This document shows positions 1-9,075 of a stretch of 64,000 bases of DNA, in pieces. Within the stretch, counting starts at the first letter, position 1. Each line of letters opens with the position of its first letter. The position numbers and the translations under genes were made by a program. The stretch lies in contig CAMEBF010000005.1 of the NCBI GenBank assembly GCA_945912145.1, forward strand, positions 1 through 64,000, written 5' to 3'. The notes beneath the pieces were generated by a model. The model did no database searches, was not told the DNA's origin, and saw only the letters and a list, made by a program, of their open reading frames with translations. The DNA is from an uncultured Clostridia bacterium (GTDB lineage Bacteria; Bacillota; Clostridia; Oscillospirales; Acutalibacteraceae).

Positions 1-90
1 ATCTACACCATATGAGGGGGCTTTTGTACTGTCCGCACAATTTGGGGCAGTTCAAATCCGGACGGGGTTTTGCGTCTGTATGGCTGTTCA

Positions 91-681
91 TTATTTAAGA
101 AGAATGTGGCTGTCGTCTGTTTCCGTATAGGCTTTGTCGGAGCTTAACGAGGAGGAGAGCCCGGTTTCTGCAATATCTTTGCCGTTAACGGTGTAGTAGA
201 CGGCGTAGTCGCCGAGGTTTTCAAGAATCGATCCGGTCAGACTGTTGAGCATGAACCAGCGCATTGTTTCGGCATCGGTAAATGTAAATTCCTCACGCAG
301 TCCGTCGGGAATCTGCCTGGTCGCAAAAGAAGAGTCGGAAAGCCAGTTGATGCGGATGATTCCGGCTGCTTCGTCGGTTTCGCAGGAAATGCGGAATCGT
401 AAGCCCGTCCAGCCGGACAGCCCTGCGGCGATGCGTTCCGGCGTTACGGTTCCGCCGTAAAAGCTAAAGGTGTTGGAACTCTGTTCGCCGTTGTCCCATA
501 TGACGCGGAGCATACCGGAGAGCTTTTCGCCGGATGGCGTCTCATTCGGGGTAACAGTCCCGGCCGATTCCGCAGTCGGGTTGTCTTCCGTTGAACTTTC
601 CTCTTTTGTCGGCGTTCGGCTACAGGCGCATAAACCTGTGAGTAGTAAAATAGCAAGCAGGATAGCGAGCTGTTTTTTCAT
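91..681 (-). CDS. putative secreted lipoprotein, unknown function
   Basis: I do not recognise the family. The 196-residue product starts with a lipoprotein signal: a Lys-containing N terminus, a Leu/Ile-rich core and a lipobox LCAC with the modified Cys at residue 20. A Thr/Glu/Ser-rich linker of about 40 residues follows, then a compact domain of about 140 residues. The start was chosen at 681 because a GGGAG Shine-Dalgarno lies about 8 bases upstream and the signal peptide begins there; the open frame extends 30 codons further upstream but with an unlikely N terminus. It is probably anchored on the outer face of the membrane. It stands alone, divergent from the dockerin gene at 862. Confidence 0.7.
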   Translation of the reverse strand: MKKQLAILLAILLLTGLCACSRTPTKEESSTEDNPTAESAGTVTPNETPSGEKLSGMLRVIWDNGEQSSNTFSFYGGTVTPERIAAGLSGWTGLRFRISCETDEAAGIIRINWLSDSSFATRQIPDGLREEFTFTDAETMRWFMLNSLTGSILENLGDYAVYYTVNGKDIAETGLSSSLSSDKAYTETDDSHILLK

Positions 682-861
682 AAACAAACACTCCCGGATT
701 TTTTTTGTATTATAGCACACTCCGATGAATGAGTAAAGTTTTTTTTGAATTTTGATAAAAAGTCCGTACAATGGGACAATTAGTCTGGTAAAATGGAACT
801 GACCTCAAAAAAATCAAAGGAGAGTTTTGGGAGTTTGTAAAAAAGAAAGGTAGGAAAAACA

Positions 862-2322
862 ATGAAAAAAATGAAAAAACCTGTAGCAATACTGATTGCG
901 GCACTGATTTTGGTAACTTCTATGATGTCATGCCTGACAGCATCTGCGGTTTTTGTCGGCGATGTGAATCATGACGGACAGGTAACAGCCGGTGACGCCA
1001 GAATTGTACTGCGGGCAGCGGCTAAGCTTGAATCGTTGAACGAAAAAGATTCTCACATTGCTGATGCGAATCATGACGGACAGGTGACAGCCTCCGATGC
1101 CCGTATTATTTTAAGGGCGGCAGCCAAACTTGAATCACCGGAATCCATATCCGAGGATTCCTCTTATGATTGGCAGGAGGAAACAACAACAAAGACTGCC
1201 GTTGCTCCCACGACGTCAGCACCGATAACAAAACCGATTGTGACCACAACGACTGATCCGACAACCAAGCCGTCTGCGCAGACAAACGACTATGACCGCC
1301 TCGTTCAGTATTTGAAAACGAACGGAACATACAAAGACGGCGATTATTTCGTGCTGGAATCATACGACCATGATGGTACGCAATTCTTCGTGAAGATTAA
1401 CTATGATGTGCAAAAGTCGCAGATTATATTCTTTGTCCAGGGATTTTTTGATGACGGAACAACAAGCAGTTTAGGACTGTTTTGTGATAAGAATTCAGAT
1501 TCGCAAACTGTTGCGTTGTTGTATACAATGCCGAGCGGAGCGGAGTGCTTCGGCAGAGGATATATATATAAGCAATCCTATTCTGAAACCAATGACAATA
1601 TTTATTGGACGAGTCTGGATTGTCCGTCCCATGCGGCTGACGAATTTAAAGAACTCGGTGTAGCGATGTTGAATTTCCTTTTCACCAGTTCCAACATAAT
1701 CCTTGAATCAACGGGAACGGGCGTTACGATGAATTCTCTCGGTTTTACAGCCTACGGTAAAACTTCTGCGCCTGCCGAAGAACAGACGACAAATCCTCCT
1801 GCCGAACCCACAACGACCGCGCCGACAACCAAGCCTGCTGTGCAGACAAGCGACTATGATCGTCTGGTTCAGTACCTGAAAACGAACGGAACATACAAAG
1901 ACGGCGATTATACCTTGAAGATGTCATACAGACATGATAGTACGCAAATCGTCGCGATGATTTCCTATGATGCGCAAAAATCACAGATAGTGTTCTATTC
2001 CCATGCATTCTATGATTCCGGCGCCGCAAGCAGTGTCGGACTGTTTTTCAATAAGAATTCAGATTCGCAAACTGTTGCGGTGCTGTATACAACGGCGAGA
2101 GGAGCAGAGTGCTTCGCCGGCGGAAATATATACAAGCAATCCTATTCCGATAGAAATAACGGTATTTACTGGTCTTATCTGGATTGTCCGTCCAATGCGA
2201 CTGACAGCCTGAAATCAATCGGCGTATCGCAGTTGTCTCTCCTTTTCATTGACGCAAGTATGATGCTGGACGCAACGGGAACGGGCATCACGATGCATTC
2301 ACTCGGCTTTACCGCCTATTAA
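862..2322 (+). CDS. secreted dockerin protein with two copies of an unknown domain
   Basis: This 486-residue protein has a signal peptide (about residues 1-30) and then a type I dockerin at residues 32-93, with two calcium-binding-type repeats (GDVNHDGQVT and ADANHDGQVT), each followed by DARIxLRAAAKLE. A Thr/Pro-rich linker leads to an unknown domain at about residues 144-300. A second Thr/Pro linker leads to a close second copy at about 332-486. Both copies begin YDRLVQYLKTNGTYKDGDY and end near MxSLGFTAY. Known biology: dockerins bind cohesins on scaffoldins or the cell surface. Inference: the duplicated domain may be a binding module. GGTAGG eight bases upstream supports the start; an alternative ATG lies nine bases downstream. 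Confidence 0.8.
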   Translation: MKKMKKPVAILIAALILVTSMMSCLTASAVFVGDVNHDGQVTAGDARIVLRAAAKLESLNEKDSHIADANHDGQVTASDARIILRAAAKLESPESISEDSSYDWQEETTTKTAVAPTTSAPITKPIVTTTTDPTTKPSAQTNDYDRLVQYLKTNGTYKDGDYFVLESYDHDGTQFFVKINYDVQKSQIIFFVQGFFDDGTTSSLGLFCDKNSDSQTVALLYTMPSGAECFGRGYIYKQSYSETNDNIYWTSLDCPSHAADEFKELGVAMLNFLFTSSNIILESTGTGVTMNSLGFTAYGKTSAPAEEQTTNPPAEPTTTAPTTKPAVQTSDYDRLVQYLKTNGTYKDGDYTLKMSYRHDSTQIVAMISYDAQKSQIVFYSHAFYDSGAASSVGLFFNKNSDSQTVAVLYTTARGAECFAGGNIYKQSYSDRNNGIYWSYLDCPSNATDSLKSIGVSQLSLLFIDASMMLDATGTGITMHSLGFTAY

Positions 2323-2407
2323 GCTGCAAACAGTTGGAGCTTCCTGCGGCGCAGTTGGCTTATTTTTCCGTATTGTCGATACGGAATACGAAAGGTGAAA
2401 GGGAAAA

Positions 2408-2728
2408 ATGAAGAGACAAAAAAAGTGTTTTGTTTTTCTGTGCTTACTCATATGGATCGCCTGCCTGCTCTGCGGCTGCTCTCGGGCAGTCGATGAGACA
2501 GAGACTTCCTCCCATGTGCAAGACACGGAAACGATCCGTGAGCAGGACATTGAAAAACTCCATGAACTGATGGAAGACCTGGAACAGTGGTCTGCACCAA
2601 ACGCCGAAGCGGAATCGGATTCTTGGCATGATCCCGAGCAGGAAATCAAGGATGCCATAGACCAGATGGCTGCGTATGCGCAGAATCAGAATGACCGGTA
2701 CGAGGACAGCGGGAATATAGAGGGATGA
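2408..2728 (+). CDS. small putative lipoprotein
   Basis: This 106-residue protein has a lipoprotein signal with lipobox LCGC (Cys24), followed by a strongly acidic region rich in Glu, Asp and Gln with no recognisable domain. It lies 85 bases downstream of the dockerin gene on the same strand and may be co-transcribed with it. An AAAGG-type ribosome site sits before the ATG. A hairpin terminator follows. Function unknown; the gene call rests on the signal sequence and ribosome site. Confidence 0.6.
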   Translation: MKRQKKCFVFLCLLIWIACLLCGCSRAVDETETSSHVQDTETIREQDIEKLHELMEDLEQWSAPNAEAESDSWHDPEQEIKDAIDQMAAYAQNQNDRYEDSGNIEG

Positions 2729-2768
2729 GTAACCGGCGACAGACCGGGCTTGCAAGAGCGAAAAAACA

Positions 2769-2803
2769 GAACGACCGTGGGAGAAACCTCCTGCGGTCGT
2801 TTT
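2769..2803 (+). terminator. probable Rho-independent terminator
   Basis: A stem of ACGACCG (2771-2777) and CGGTCGT (2794-2800), with inner GAG/CTC-type pairing, is followed by a short T run. It ends the small lipoprotein transcript before the convergent metK gene. Confidence 0.55.
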
Positions 2804-2895
2804 CCGGTCTTAAAACAGATGATGGATAACAGAACCCTACGGCGAGGATTCCCTTGTGTAAAAACAGTCACGACGGACTGTTTTGCCTTCTCTCC

Positions 2896-4080
<1,185 letters not shown>

Positions 4081-4128
4081 AGTGGATTCCTCTCCGTTTT
4101 TGTATTAAACCAATTCTTCCCGGGGTAA

Positions 4129-4158
4129 TAAAAACTCACGGCATGGTGACCGTGAGTC
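4129..4158 (-). terminator. riboswitch-controlled terminator before metK
   Basis: Read on the minus strand, a stem of ACTCACGG and CCGTGAGT (plus-strand 4150-4157 and 4134-4141) is followed by a T run. It sits between the SAM-I aptamer and metK, the normal place for the expression platform that stops transcription when SAM is bound. Confidence 0.85.
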
Positions 4159-4159
4159 A

Positions 4160-4260
4160 AGAAACCTTATCTCTCGGTTTTACCGTCGGATTTAGCACCT
4201 TGCAAAAGCAGGTTGCCGGACATCATAGGGCCGATCCCTCCGTCGCTCTTTATAAGGAAT
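4160..4260 (-). ncRNA. SAM-I (S-box) riboswitch
   Basis: On the minus strand the sequence has the conserved S-box blocks in order: CTTATAAAGAG, GGAGGGATCGGCCC, ATGTCCGGCAACC, AAGGTGCTAAATCC and GAGATAAGG, where the last closes the P1 helix with the first. It lies directly upstream of metK with a terminator hairpin between them. Known role: SAM binding favours the terminator. Order, orientation and downstream gene all agree. Confidence 0.95.
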
Positions 4261-4275
4261 ATTCGGTTTGCATTT

Positions 4276-4304
4276 ATTCTACCACTCTGAGAGTGGTTTG
4301 TCAA
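4276..4304 (-). promoter_or_regulatory. sigma-A promoter of the metK riboswitch with internal palindrome
   Basis: On the minus strand a -35 TTGACA (4299-4304) and -10 TAGAAT (4276-4281) are separated by 17 bases. Almost the whole spacer is a perfect inverted repeat, ACCACTC TGA GAGTGGT (4281-4297). This may be a repressor site or only a transcript-end hairpin for the gene upstream. Confidence 0.75.
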
Positions 4305-4308
4305 GAGG

Positions 4309-4911
4309 TCAGGACTGCTTTTTCAGAATCGGGGAGATTCTCTTGTAAATCAGGAAGCAGAAAATCGAATCAATCAGCCCCTTGACAAAGGTGAACGGCA
4401 GGTTGAAGATCAGCAGCGCCTTCCAGAGATTGTCAGCGGAGGGGAGAATCGCGGAATACATCCCGATGATCGCCTCCATCGGCATACCGAGCACCTTGGA
4501 ATAAAGCGGATAGACGATGAAATAGTTTGTGAAAACGCTGATGACTGCCATCGCTGCGGAGCCGATCAGACAACTGATGAGCGCGCCTTTTTTGTCCTTA
4601 TGTTTTTTGTAAATCAGACCGGCGATGCCCACGAAGACAGAGCCTAAAATGAAGTTGGAGATTTCGCCGATGCCCATGGTTGCGCCGAAAAAGACGTGGA
4701 TCACGTTTTTGAGCAGGCAGACGAGAATGCCCCAGAGCGGTCCGTAGGCGAACGAGGTGATCAGCGCGGGAAGCTCGGAAAAATCGAGCTTGATAAACGA
4801 GGGGATCAGCGAGGGAATCGCAAATTCGAGTGCCATCAGCACGGCGCCGAGCGCGCCCATAATGGCGGTGACGGTCAGCGCTCTTACATTGATTTTCTTG
4901 TTGGTTTTCAT
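4309..4911 (-). CDS. ribU: ECF transporter S component for riboflavin
   Basis: RibU is the substrate-binding membrane subunit of an energy-coupling factor importer and works with the shared EcfA/A'/T module, which is not in this window. The 200-residue protein has about six hydrophobic segments. It has the N-terminal block LTVTAIMGALGAVLMALEF, the KLDFSELPALITSFAYGP block typical of RibU-type S components, and the loop near residue 70 (LLKNVIHVFFG). The FMN riboswitch directly upstream fixes the substrate assignment. The ATG at 4911 has a modest AAGTGGG ribosome site. Riboflavin is known for the family; the assignment here combines family and riboswitch evidence. Confidence 0.92.
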   Translation of the reverse strand: MKTNKKINVRALTVTAIMGALGAVLMALEFAIPSLIPSFIKLDFSELPALITSFAYGPLWGILVCLLKNVIHVFFGATMGIGEISNFILGSVFVGIAGLIYKKHKDKKGALISCLIGSAAMAVISVFTNYFIVYPLYSKVLGMPMEAIIGMYSAILPSADNLWKALLIFNLPFTFVKGLIDSIFCFLIYKRISPILKKQS

Positions 4912-4947
4912 GTGTTTGTACCCACTTTCTTAAATATTGCAGAGCGC

Positions 4948-4981
4948 AAAAAAAGAACGCTCTGAATATCATCAGAACGCA
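4948..4981 (-). terminator. riboswitch-controlled terminator before ribU
   Basis: On the minus strand CGTTCTGA pairs with TCAGAGCG across a short loop and is followed by TTCTTTTTTT. It lies between the FMN aptamer and ribU and is the likely expression platform. Confidence 0.8.
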
Positions 4982-5014
4982 AAAAGGAAAACACGGCCGC
5001 TGTGGCTCGATATG

Positions 5015-5131
5015 TTCTTCTTTCATCCGGACTATAACCGTCGGTAACGGAATTTCACCGTTTCGGCGCTCCTCACGAAGCGTTCGCAGACTGTACTGCC
5101 GGTGGGGACTTGCACCCCGCCCTGAAGATAT
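5015..5131 (-). ncRNA. FMN riboswitch (RFN element)
   Basis: The minus strand reads TATCTTCAGGGCGGGGTGCA, then AGTCCCCACCGGCAGTA, and ends GACGGTTATAGTCCGGATGA followed by AAGAAG, which are the characteristic conserved blocks of the RFN element. It precedes the riboflavin transporter gene. Known role: FMN binding shuts down riboflavin uptake or synthesis genes, here through the terminator at 4948-4981. Confidence 0.95.
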
Positions 5132-5142
5132 TTTGTACTTTT

Positions 5143-5171
5143 ATTATACCCGCAAAAAAATTCAGTGTCAA
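5143..5171 (-). promoter_or_regulatory. consensus sigma-A promoter for the FMN riboswitch and ribU
   Basis: On the minus strand a perfect -35 TTGACA (5166-5171) and a perfect -10 TATAAT (5143-5148) are 17 bases apart. Transcription would start just upstream of the aptamer. Confidence 0.9.
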
Positions 5172-5242
5172 TGTGAATTTTGTATAGACAAACGGGAAAT
5201 TTTGGTGTAAAATATAGAAGAATTGATGAAACTAAGAGATGT

Positions 5243-5391
5243 GTGCAAAGTTCAGAGTGCAAAGTTCAAAGTTCAATGTCGGAAAAGGCTTCGCCTTTTG
5301 ATTCATTTATAAAGCGCGCCGCAGGCGTAAAATCCAAGCCCGCAGGGCTTGACGAAACTGCACTTTGCACTTTGCACTTTGAGCATTGTAA
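5243..5391. repeat. MITE-like hairpin repeat, copy 1
   Basis: The ends carry inverted runs of GTGCAAAGTTC / CACTTTGCACTTTG. The inside holds small hairpins: AAAAGGC TTC GCCTTTT, GCCGCAGGCG and AAGCCCGCAGGGCTT. A second copy with the same internal order and orientation lies at 7194-7318, on the other side of the GH2 gene. This is a non-coding dispersed element; no transposase is present. Together with the FMN riboswitch it fills the gap between ribU and the GH2 gene. Confidence 0.7.
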
Positions 5392-5411
5392 ATGATGAGG
5401 AGGTTCTTATT

Positions 5412-7187
5412 ATGTCTCATATAAAAAGCATTTTTTACGATCAGGTGGATCGCGTTTGTCCGCTGAACGAATACCCCAGACCGCAGTTTGAGCGTGATTT
5501 CTGGGTGAATCTGAACGGCGAGTTTGAGTACGCCGTTACAAAGGAGAACGTCACGTTCCCCGAAATCTATCAGGGGAAAATCCTTGTTCCGTTCGCGATG
5601 GAATCGGCGTTGTCCGGTGTTGAGCGTTCGCTTTATCCCGACGACCGTCTGTGGTACCGGAAAAATTTCACCCTTTCCAAAGAATTCAAGGGCAAACGCG
5701 TCATCCTGAATTTCGGCGCGGTGGATTGGCAGTGCAAGGTCTTTGTGAACCGTCAGCTTGCCGGCGGGCACATCGGCGGCTACAATGCCTTTTCGTTTGA
5801 TATTACGGAGCTTGTGCAGGACGGCGAAAACGAGCTGATCGTCTATGTCTATGACCCGACGGACAAGGGCTGGCAGCAGCGCGGCAAACAGGCGATCACG
5901 TCGCACGGTTTCTGGTACACGGGCACGTCGGGCATCTGGCAGACGGTCTGGCTTGAAGCGATCGACGAGACGCATATTGATTCCGTCAAGCTCTTGCCCG
6001 ACATCGACGCCGGCACGCTGCGTATCAAAACATCCGTCCGCGGCGAGAACGCCAAGCTGACGCTGACAGTCATGGATGGTGAGAAGAAAATTCTCAAGCA
6101 GGAGATTGAATCCGACGACGAAGTCGCGATGCCCGATTTTGAGCTGTGGAGTCCCGAGCATCCGAAGCTCTACGACGCGGTGCTGACGCTTTCCGTCAAG
6201 GGTCGGACAAGGGATAAAGTCAAGACCTATTTCGGCATGAGAAAATATTCGCTCGGCGTGGATAATCAGGGCTATACAAGGCTGTTCCTGAATAATGAGC
6301 CGTATTTCCAGAACGGTCTGCTCGATCAGGGCTACTGGTGCGACGGCGGTCTGACGCCGCCGACCGACGAAGCGATGATCTACGATATACAGAAGATGAA
6401 AGACCTCGGTTTCAATATGCTGCGCAAGCATATCAAGGTCGAGCCGGCGAGATGGTACTATCATTGCGACCGTCTGGGGATGCTCGTCTGGCAGGATATG
6501 GTCAGCGGCGGAAAAGAGCTGGACGTCGTGCACGCCGGCGTGATTCCCAACATTCAGGGCGTGCTGATTCCCGTCGCGTCGCTTTCGATGAAGGATAACA
6601 AGTATAAGACGTTCAACCGTGAGAAAAAAGAGTGGCGCGAGCAGTTCAAGGACGAATTGTTCGAGATGATCGATCAGCATTACAACTGTGTTTCGATCTG
6701 CACCTGGGTGCCGTTCAACGAGGGCTGGGGACAGTTCGACGCACTCGAAATCGGCAAGGCTGTCAAGGCGGCGGATCCGTCCCGATTTGTCGATCATGCC
6801 AGCGGTTGGTATGATCAGGGCGGCGGCGATTTCCGGAGCATTCACCGCTATATCCTGCCCGTTCAGGTGCCGAAGCAGGAGACGTCGAGAGCTTTTGTCC
6901 TGAGCGAGTTCGGCGGCTATTCGCAGATTCTTGACGGCCATGTCTGGAACAAAAAGAAGAGCTTCGGCTATATGATGTTCAAGGATAAAGCGTCCCTGAC
7001 AAAAGCCTATCAAAAATTATATGAAAAGCAGATTCTGCCGCTGCTCGACAAGGGACTGTCCGCGATCGTCTATACGCAGGTCAGCGATGTGGAGTTTGAG
7101 GTCAACGGCATGATGACGTATGATCGAGCCGTCGTCAAGGTCGATGAGCATACGGTAAAAGAGATCAATCGGAAATTAAAGTTCTGA
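5412..7187 (+). CDS. glycoside hydrolase family 2 (beta-galactosidase/beta-glucuronidase type)
   Basis: This 591-residue enzyme should hydrolyse a beta-linked sugar, most likely galactoside or glucuronide, in the cytosol, since there is no signal peptide. The N-terminal sugar-binding domain begins with the GH2 block RDFWVNLNGEFEYAV, an immunoglobulin-like region follows, and the C-terminal TIM barrel carries the acid/base Glu437 in VPFNEGW and the nucleophile Glu499 in LSEFGG. The ATG at 5412 is preceded by GAGGAGG; an upstream in-frame ATG at 5349 lies inside the repeat and is rejected. The length matches short GH2 enzymes rather than LacZ. It is flanked by two hairpin repeats, which hints at mobility. 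Confidence 0.9.
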   Translation: MSHIKSIFYDQVDRVCPLNEYPRPQFERDFWVNLNGEFEYAVTKENVTFPEIYQGKILVPFAMESALSGVERSLYPDDRLWYRKNFTLSKEFKGKRVILNFGAVDWQCKVFVNRQLAGGHIGGYNAFSFDITELVQDGENELIVYVYDPTDKGWQQRGKQAITSHGFWYTGTSGIWQTVWLEAIDETHIDSVKLLPDIDAGTLRIKTSVRGENAKLTLTVMDGEKKILKQEIESDDEVAMPDFELWSPEHPKLYDAVLTLSVKGRTRDKVKTYFGMRKYSLGVDNQGYTRLFLNNEPYFQNGLLDQGYWCDGGLTPPTDEAMIYDIQKMKDLGFNMLRKHIKVEPARWYYHCDRLGMLVWQDMVSGGKELDVVHAGVIPNIQGVLIPVASLSMKDNKYKTFNREKKEWREQFKDELFEMIDQHYNCVSICTWVPFNEGWGQFDALEIGKAVKAADPSRFVDHASGWYDQGGGDFRSIHRYILPVQVPKQETSRAFVLSEFGGYSQILDGHVWNKKKSFGYMMFKDKASLTKAYQKLYEKQILPLLDKGLSAIVYTQVSDVEFEVNGMMTYDRAVVKVDEHTVKEINRKLKF

Positions 7188-7193
7188 TTCATT

Positions 7194-7318
7194 CAAAGTG
7201 CAAAGTTCAATTTCGGAAAAGGCTTCGCCTTTTGATTCATTGAAAAGCACGCCGCAGGCGTTAAAATCAAGCCCGTAGGGCTTCCGACATTGCACACTGC
7301 ACTCTGAACTTTGCACAT
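7194..7318. repeat. MITE-like hairpin repeat, copy 2
   Basis: It has the same modules and orientation as the copy at 5243-5391: an AAAGTGCAAAGTTC start, the AAAAGGC TTC GCCTTTT hairpin, GCCGCAGGCG, AAGCCCGTAGGGCTT and an inverted GAACTTTGCAC end. It starts seven bases after the GH2 stop codon. Confidence 0.7.
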
Positions 7319-7353
7319 TAGACTGCGCTTCATATCATATTATAAAACTTTAA

Positions 7354-7406
7354 TTGTCACCATTTTTTAAATTATGGTTGACAATCAAAGTTCCCTGTGC
7401 TACAAT
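7354..7406 (+). promoter_or_regulatory. BirA operator overlapping the bioY promoter
   Basis: TTGTCACC (7354-7361), a 14-base spacer, then GGTTGACAA (7376-7384) match the inverted-repeat layout of biotin-repressor sites. The right arm overlaps the -35 TTGACA (7378-7383) of a promoter whose -10 is TACAAT (7401-7406) at 17-base spacing. Inference: biotinyl-AMP-bound BirA would block bioY transcription. The downstream birA product has the needed DNA-binding domain. Confidence 0.85.
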
Positions 7407-7437
7407 CACCTCGTAAAAATTTTATGAGGTGATTTTT

Positions 7438-8037
7438 ATGTCCGAAAACGAAACGCTTACGGAAGAGACGCAAAAAGCGTCCGCAAGCAAAAAAAGAAAA
7501 AAACAACAGCTGATCGACATGGCACTCATCGCGATGATGGCGGCGCTTATCGCGGTCTGCTCATGGATTTCGATCCCGGTGGGTGAGATTCCCATCACGC
7601 TCCAGACCTTCGCGGTCTTTGTGGCGGTCGGTCTGTTGGGTATGAAACGGGGACTTTTGTCCGTGGTGGTCTATATCCTGCTCGGCGCGGTCGGTGTTCC
7701 CGTGTTCGCCGGATTCACAGGCGGTATCAGCGTGCTGTTCGGCACAACCGGCGGTTATATCGTCGGCTTTCTGTTCCTTGCGCTGATCGCAGGACTGATT
7801 CTTGACAAATTCGGCAAAAAGGTATATGTTATGATTATCGCGTTGGTGTTGGGACTCTTCGTCTGCTACGCCTTCGGTACGGCATGGTTTATGGTGATTT
7901 ATATGAAAAATACGGGACCCGTCGGGCTGATGACGGTGCTCGGTTGGTGCGTGTTCCCGTATATCATTCCCGATCTTGTCAAAATGGCGCTGGCCATTGC
8001 GATCACCAAAGCCGTGTCCCTGCGAATCAAGATTTAA
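7438..8037 (+). CDS. bioY: ECF transporter S component for biotin
   Basis: BioY is the integral membrane biotin-binding subunit of an ECF importer. The 199-residue product has a charged N terminus and then six hydrophobic segments. The family block EIPITLQTFAVFVAVGLLG and the following LGAVGVPVFAGFTGG are clear. The ATG at 7438 was chosen because GAGGTG lies seven bases upstream; a GTG at 7429 would overlap that site. The BirA operator upstream and birA just downstream (18-base gap) make biotin the substrate with little doubt. Confidence 0.95.
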   Translation: MSENETLTEETQKASASKKRKKQQLIDMALIAMMAALIAVCSWISIPVGEIPITLQTFAVFVAVGLLGMKRGLLSVVVYILLGAVGVPVFAGFTGGISVLFGTTGGYIVGFLFLALIAGLILDKFGKKVYVMIIALVLGLFVCYAFGTAWFMVIYMKNTGPVGLMTVLGWCVFPYIIPDLVKMALAIAITKAVSLRIKI

Positions 8038-8055
8038 AAGGAAGGACTGAGCGCG

Positions 8056-9033
8056 GTGCGCGTGACGGACAGTGTGCTGCTTTTTCTCGAGACGAAAAAG
8101 GGCGAATACATATCGGGCGGTGAGATCGCCGGACAGCTCGGCGTGAGCCGTAACGCCGTGTGGAAAGCGGTGAAAACGCTGCAGGAGAAAGGGTACGCCA
8201 TCAGCGCGGTGACGAACAAGGGCTATTGCCTCTCGCCGGAGAACCGCCTGCTGTCCGCGCAGAGCATCGGGAAATACCTGACGTGTCCGTCCGTGCGCGT
8301 TGAATACCGCGAGACGGTGACGTCAACGAATACGATTCTGAAAGAACTGGCGGAGAACGGAGAGCCGGAGGGGCTTCTGCTTGTTGCGTCCGAACAGACC
8401 GCCGGAAAGGGGAGACGGGGACGGAGCTTTCTTTCGTCAAACGGCACCGGCGTCTATTTCAGCCTACTTCTGCGGCCGTCGTTGGCGCCTGCCGATTCTC
8501 TTCTGATTACGACCTGCGCCGCCGTTGCCACGGCGAAGGCGATTGAGAAGAACGCAAATTGTCAGACGCAGATCAAATGGGTCAACGACGTCTACCGAGA
8601 CGGCAAAAAGGTCTGCGGGATTCTGACGGAAGCGGCGTTCGATATGGAAGGCGGCGGGCTTTCCTACGCCGTGCTCGGCATCGGCATCAATATGTTTTTC
8701 CCGGAAAATTCGCTGCCCGAAGAGTTGCGGGATATTGCCGGCAGCGTCTTTGACAACAGCGATTACGACCCCGAGGCCGTCAGCCGTATTGTTGCCGACA
8801 CGGTGAATTTCTTTATGGAGGAATACGCCTGCCTGACGCAGAAGCGTTTTCTGCCGGAATACCGCCGGCGTTCATTCCTGACGGATAAAGAAATCCTTGT
8901 GATAAAGCCGGATTCGCAAAGAAAAGCCGTCGCGCAGGGTGTGGACGACGACTTCCGTCTGCGCGTCCGCTATCCTGACGGAACCGAAGAATTCCTTTCT
9001 TCGGGAGAAGTCAGTACCAAATTGAATGGATAA
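8056..9033 (+). CDS. birA: bifunctional biotin ligase and biotin operon repressor
   Basis: BirA joins biotin to carboxylase carrier proteins through biotinyl-AMP and represses biotin genes. The 325-residue protein has an N-terminal winged helix (residues 1-70, GEIAGQLGVSRNAVWKAVKTL), so it is the regulatory form. The ligase core has TVTSTNT, SEQTAGKGRRGRSF (the biotinyl-AMP loop), IKWVNDV and a C-terminal SH3-like domain. It starts at GTG 8056 with AAGGAAGG upstream. Position right after bioY and the operator at 7354 make self-consistent biotin control likely. Confidence 0.95.
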   Translation: MRVTDSVLLFLETKKGEYISGGEIAGQLGVSRNAVWKAVKTLQEKGYAISAVTNKGYCLSPENRLLSAQSIGKYLTCPSVRVEYRETVTSTNTILKELAENGEPEGLLLVASEQTAGKGRRGRSFLSSNGTGVYFSLLLRPSLAPADSLLITTCAAVATAKAIEKNANCQTQIKWVNDVYRDGKKVCGILTEAAFDMEGGGLSYAVLGIGINMFFPENSLPEELRDIAGSVFDNSDYDPEAVSRIVADTVNFFMEEYACLTQKRFLPEYRRRSFLTDKEILVIKPDSQRKAVAQGVDDDFRLRVRYPDGTEEFLSSGEVSTKLNG

Positions 9034-9039
9034 AAGATA

Positions 9040-9068
9040 TTGACCGGAACTCATTTGCGTGATATAAT
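9040..9068 (+). promoter_or_regulatory. sigma-A promoter placed for a leaderless transcript
   Basis: A -35 TTGACC (9040-9045), a 17-base spacer and a perfect -10 TATAAT (9063-9068) lie just after birA. The expected transcription start, about seven bases past the -10, coincides with the GTG at 9076 that opens the next reading frame. Confidence 0.8.
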
Positions 9069-9075
9069 GGTTCCG

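Noticed and set aside
5307-7013. Very long minus-strand frame opposite the GH2 gene (568 codons)
   Set aside because: Shadow of the GH2 coding sequence. It ends in the hairpin repeat and shows no family motif, while the GH2 frame has both catalytic Glu motifs.
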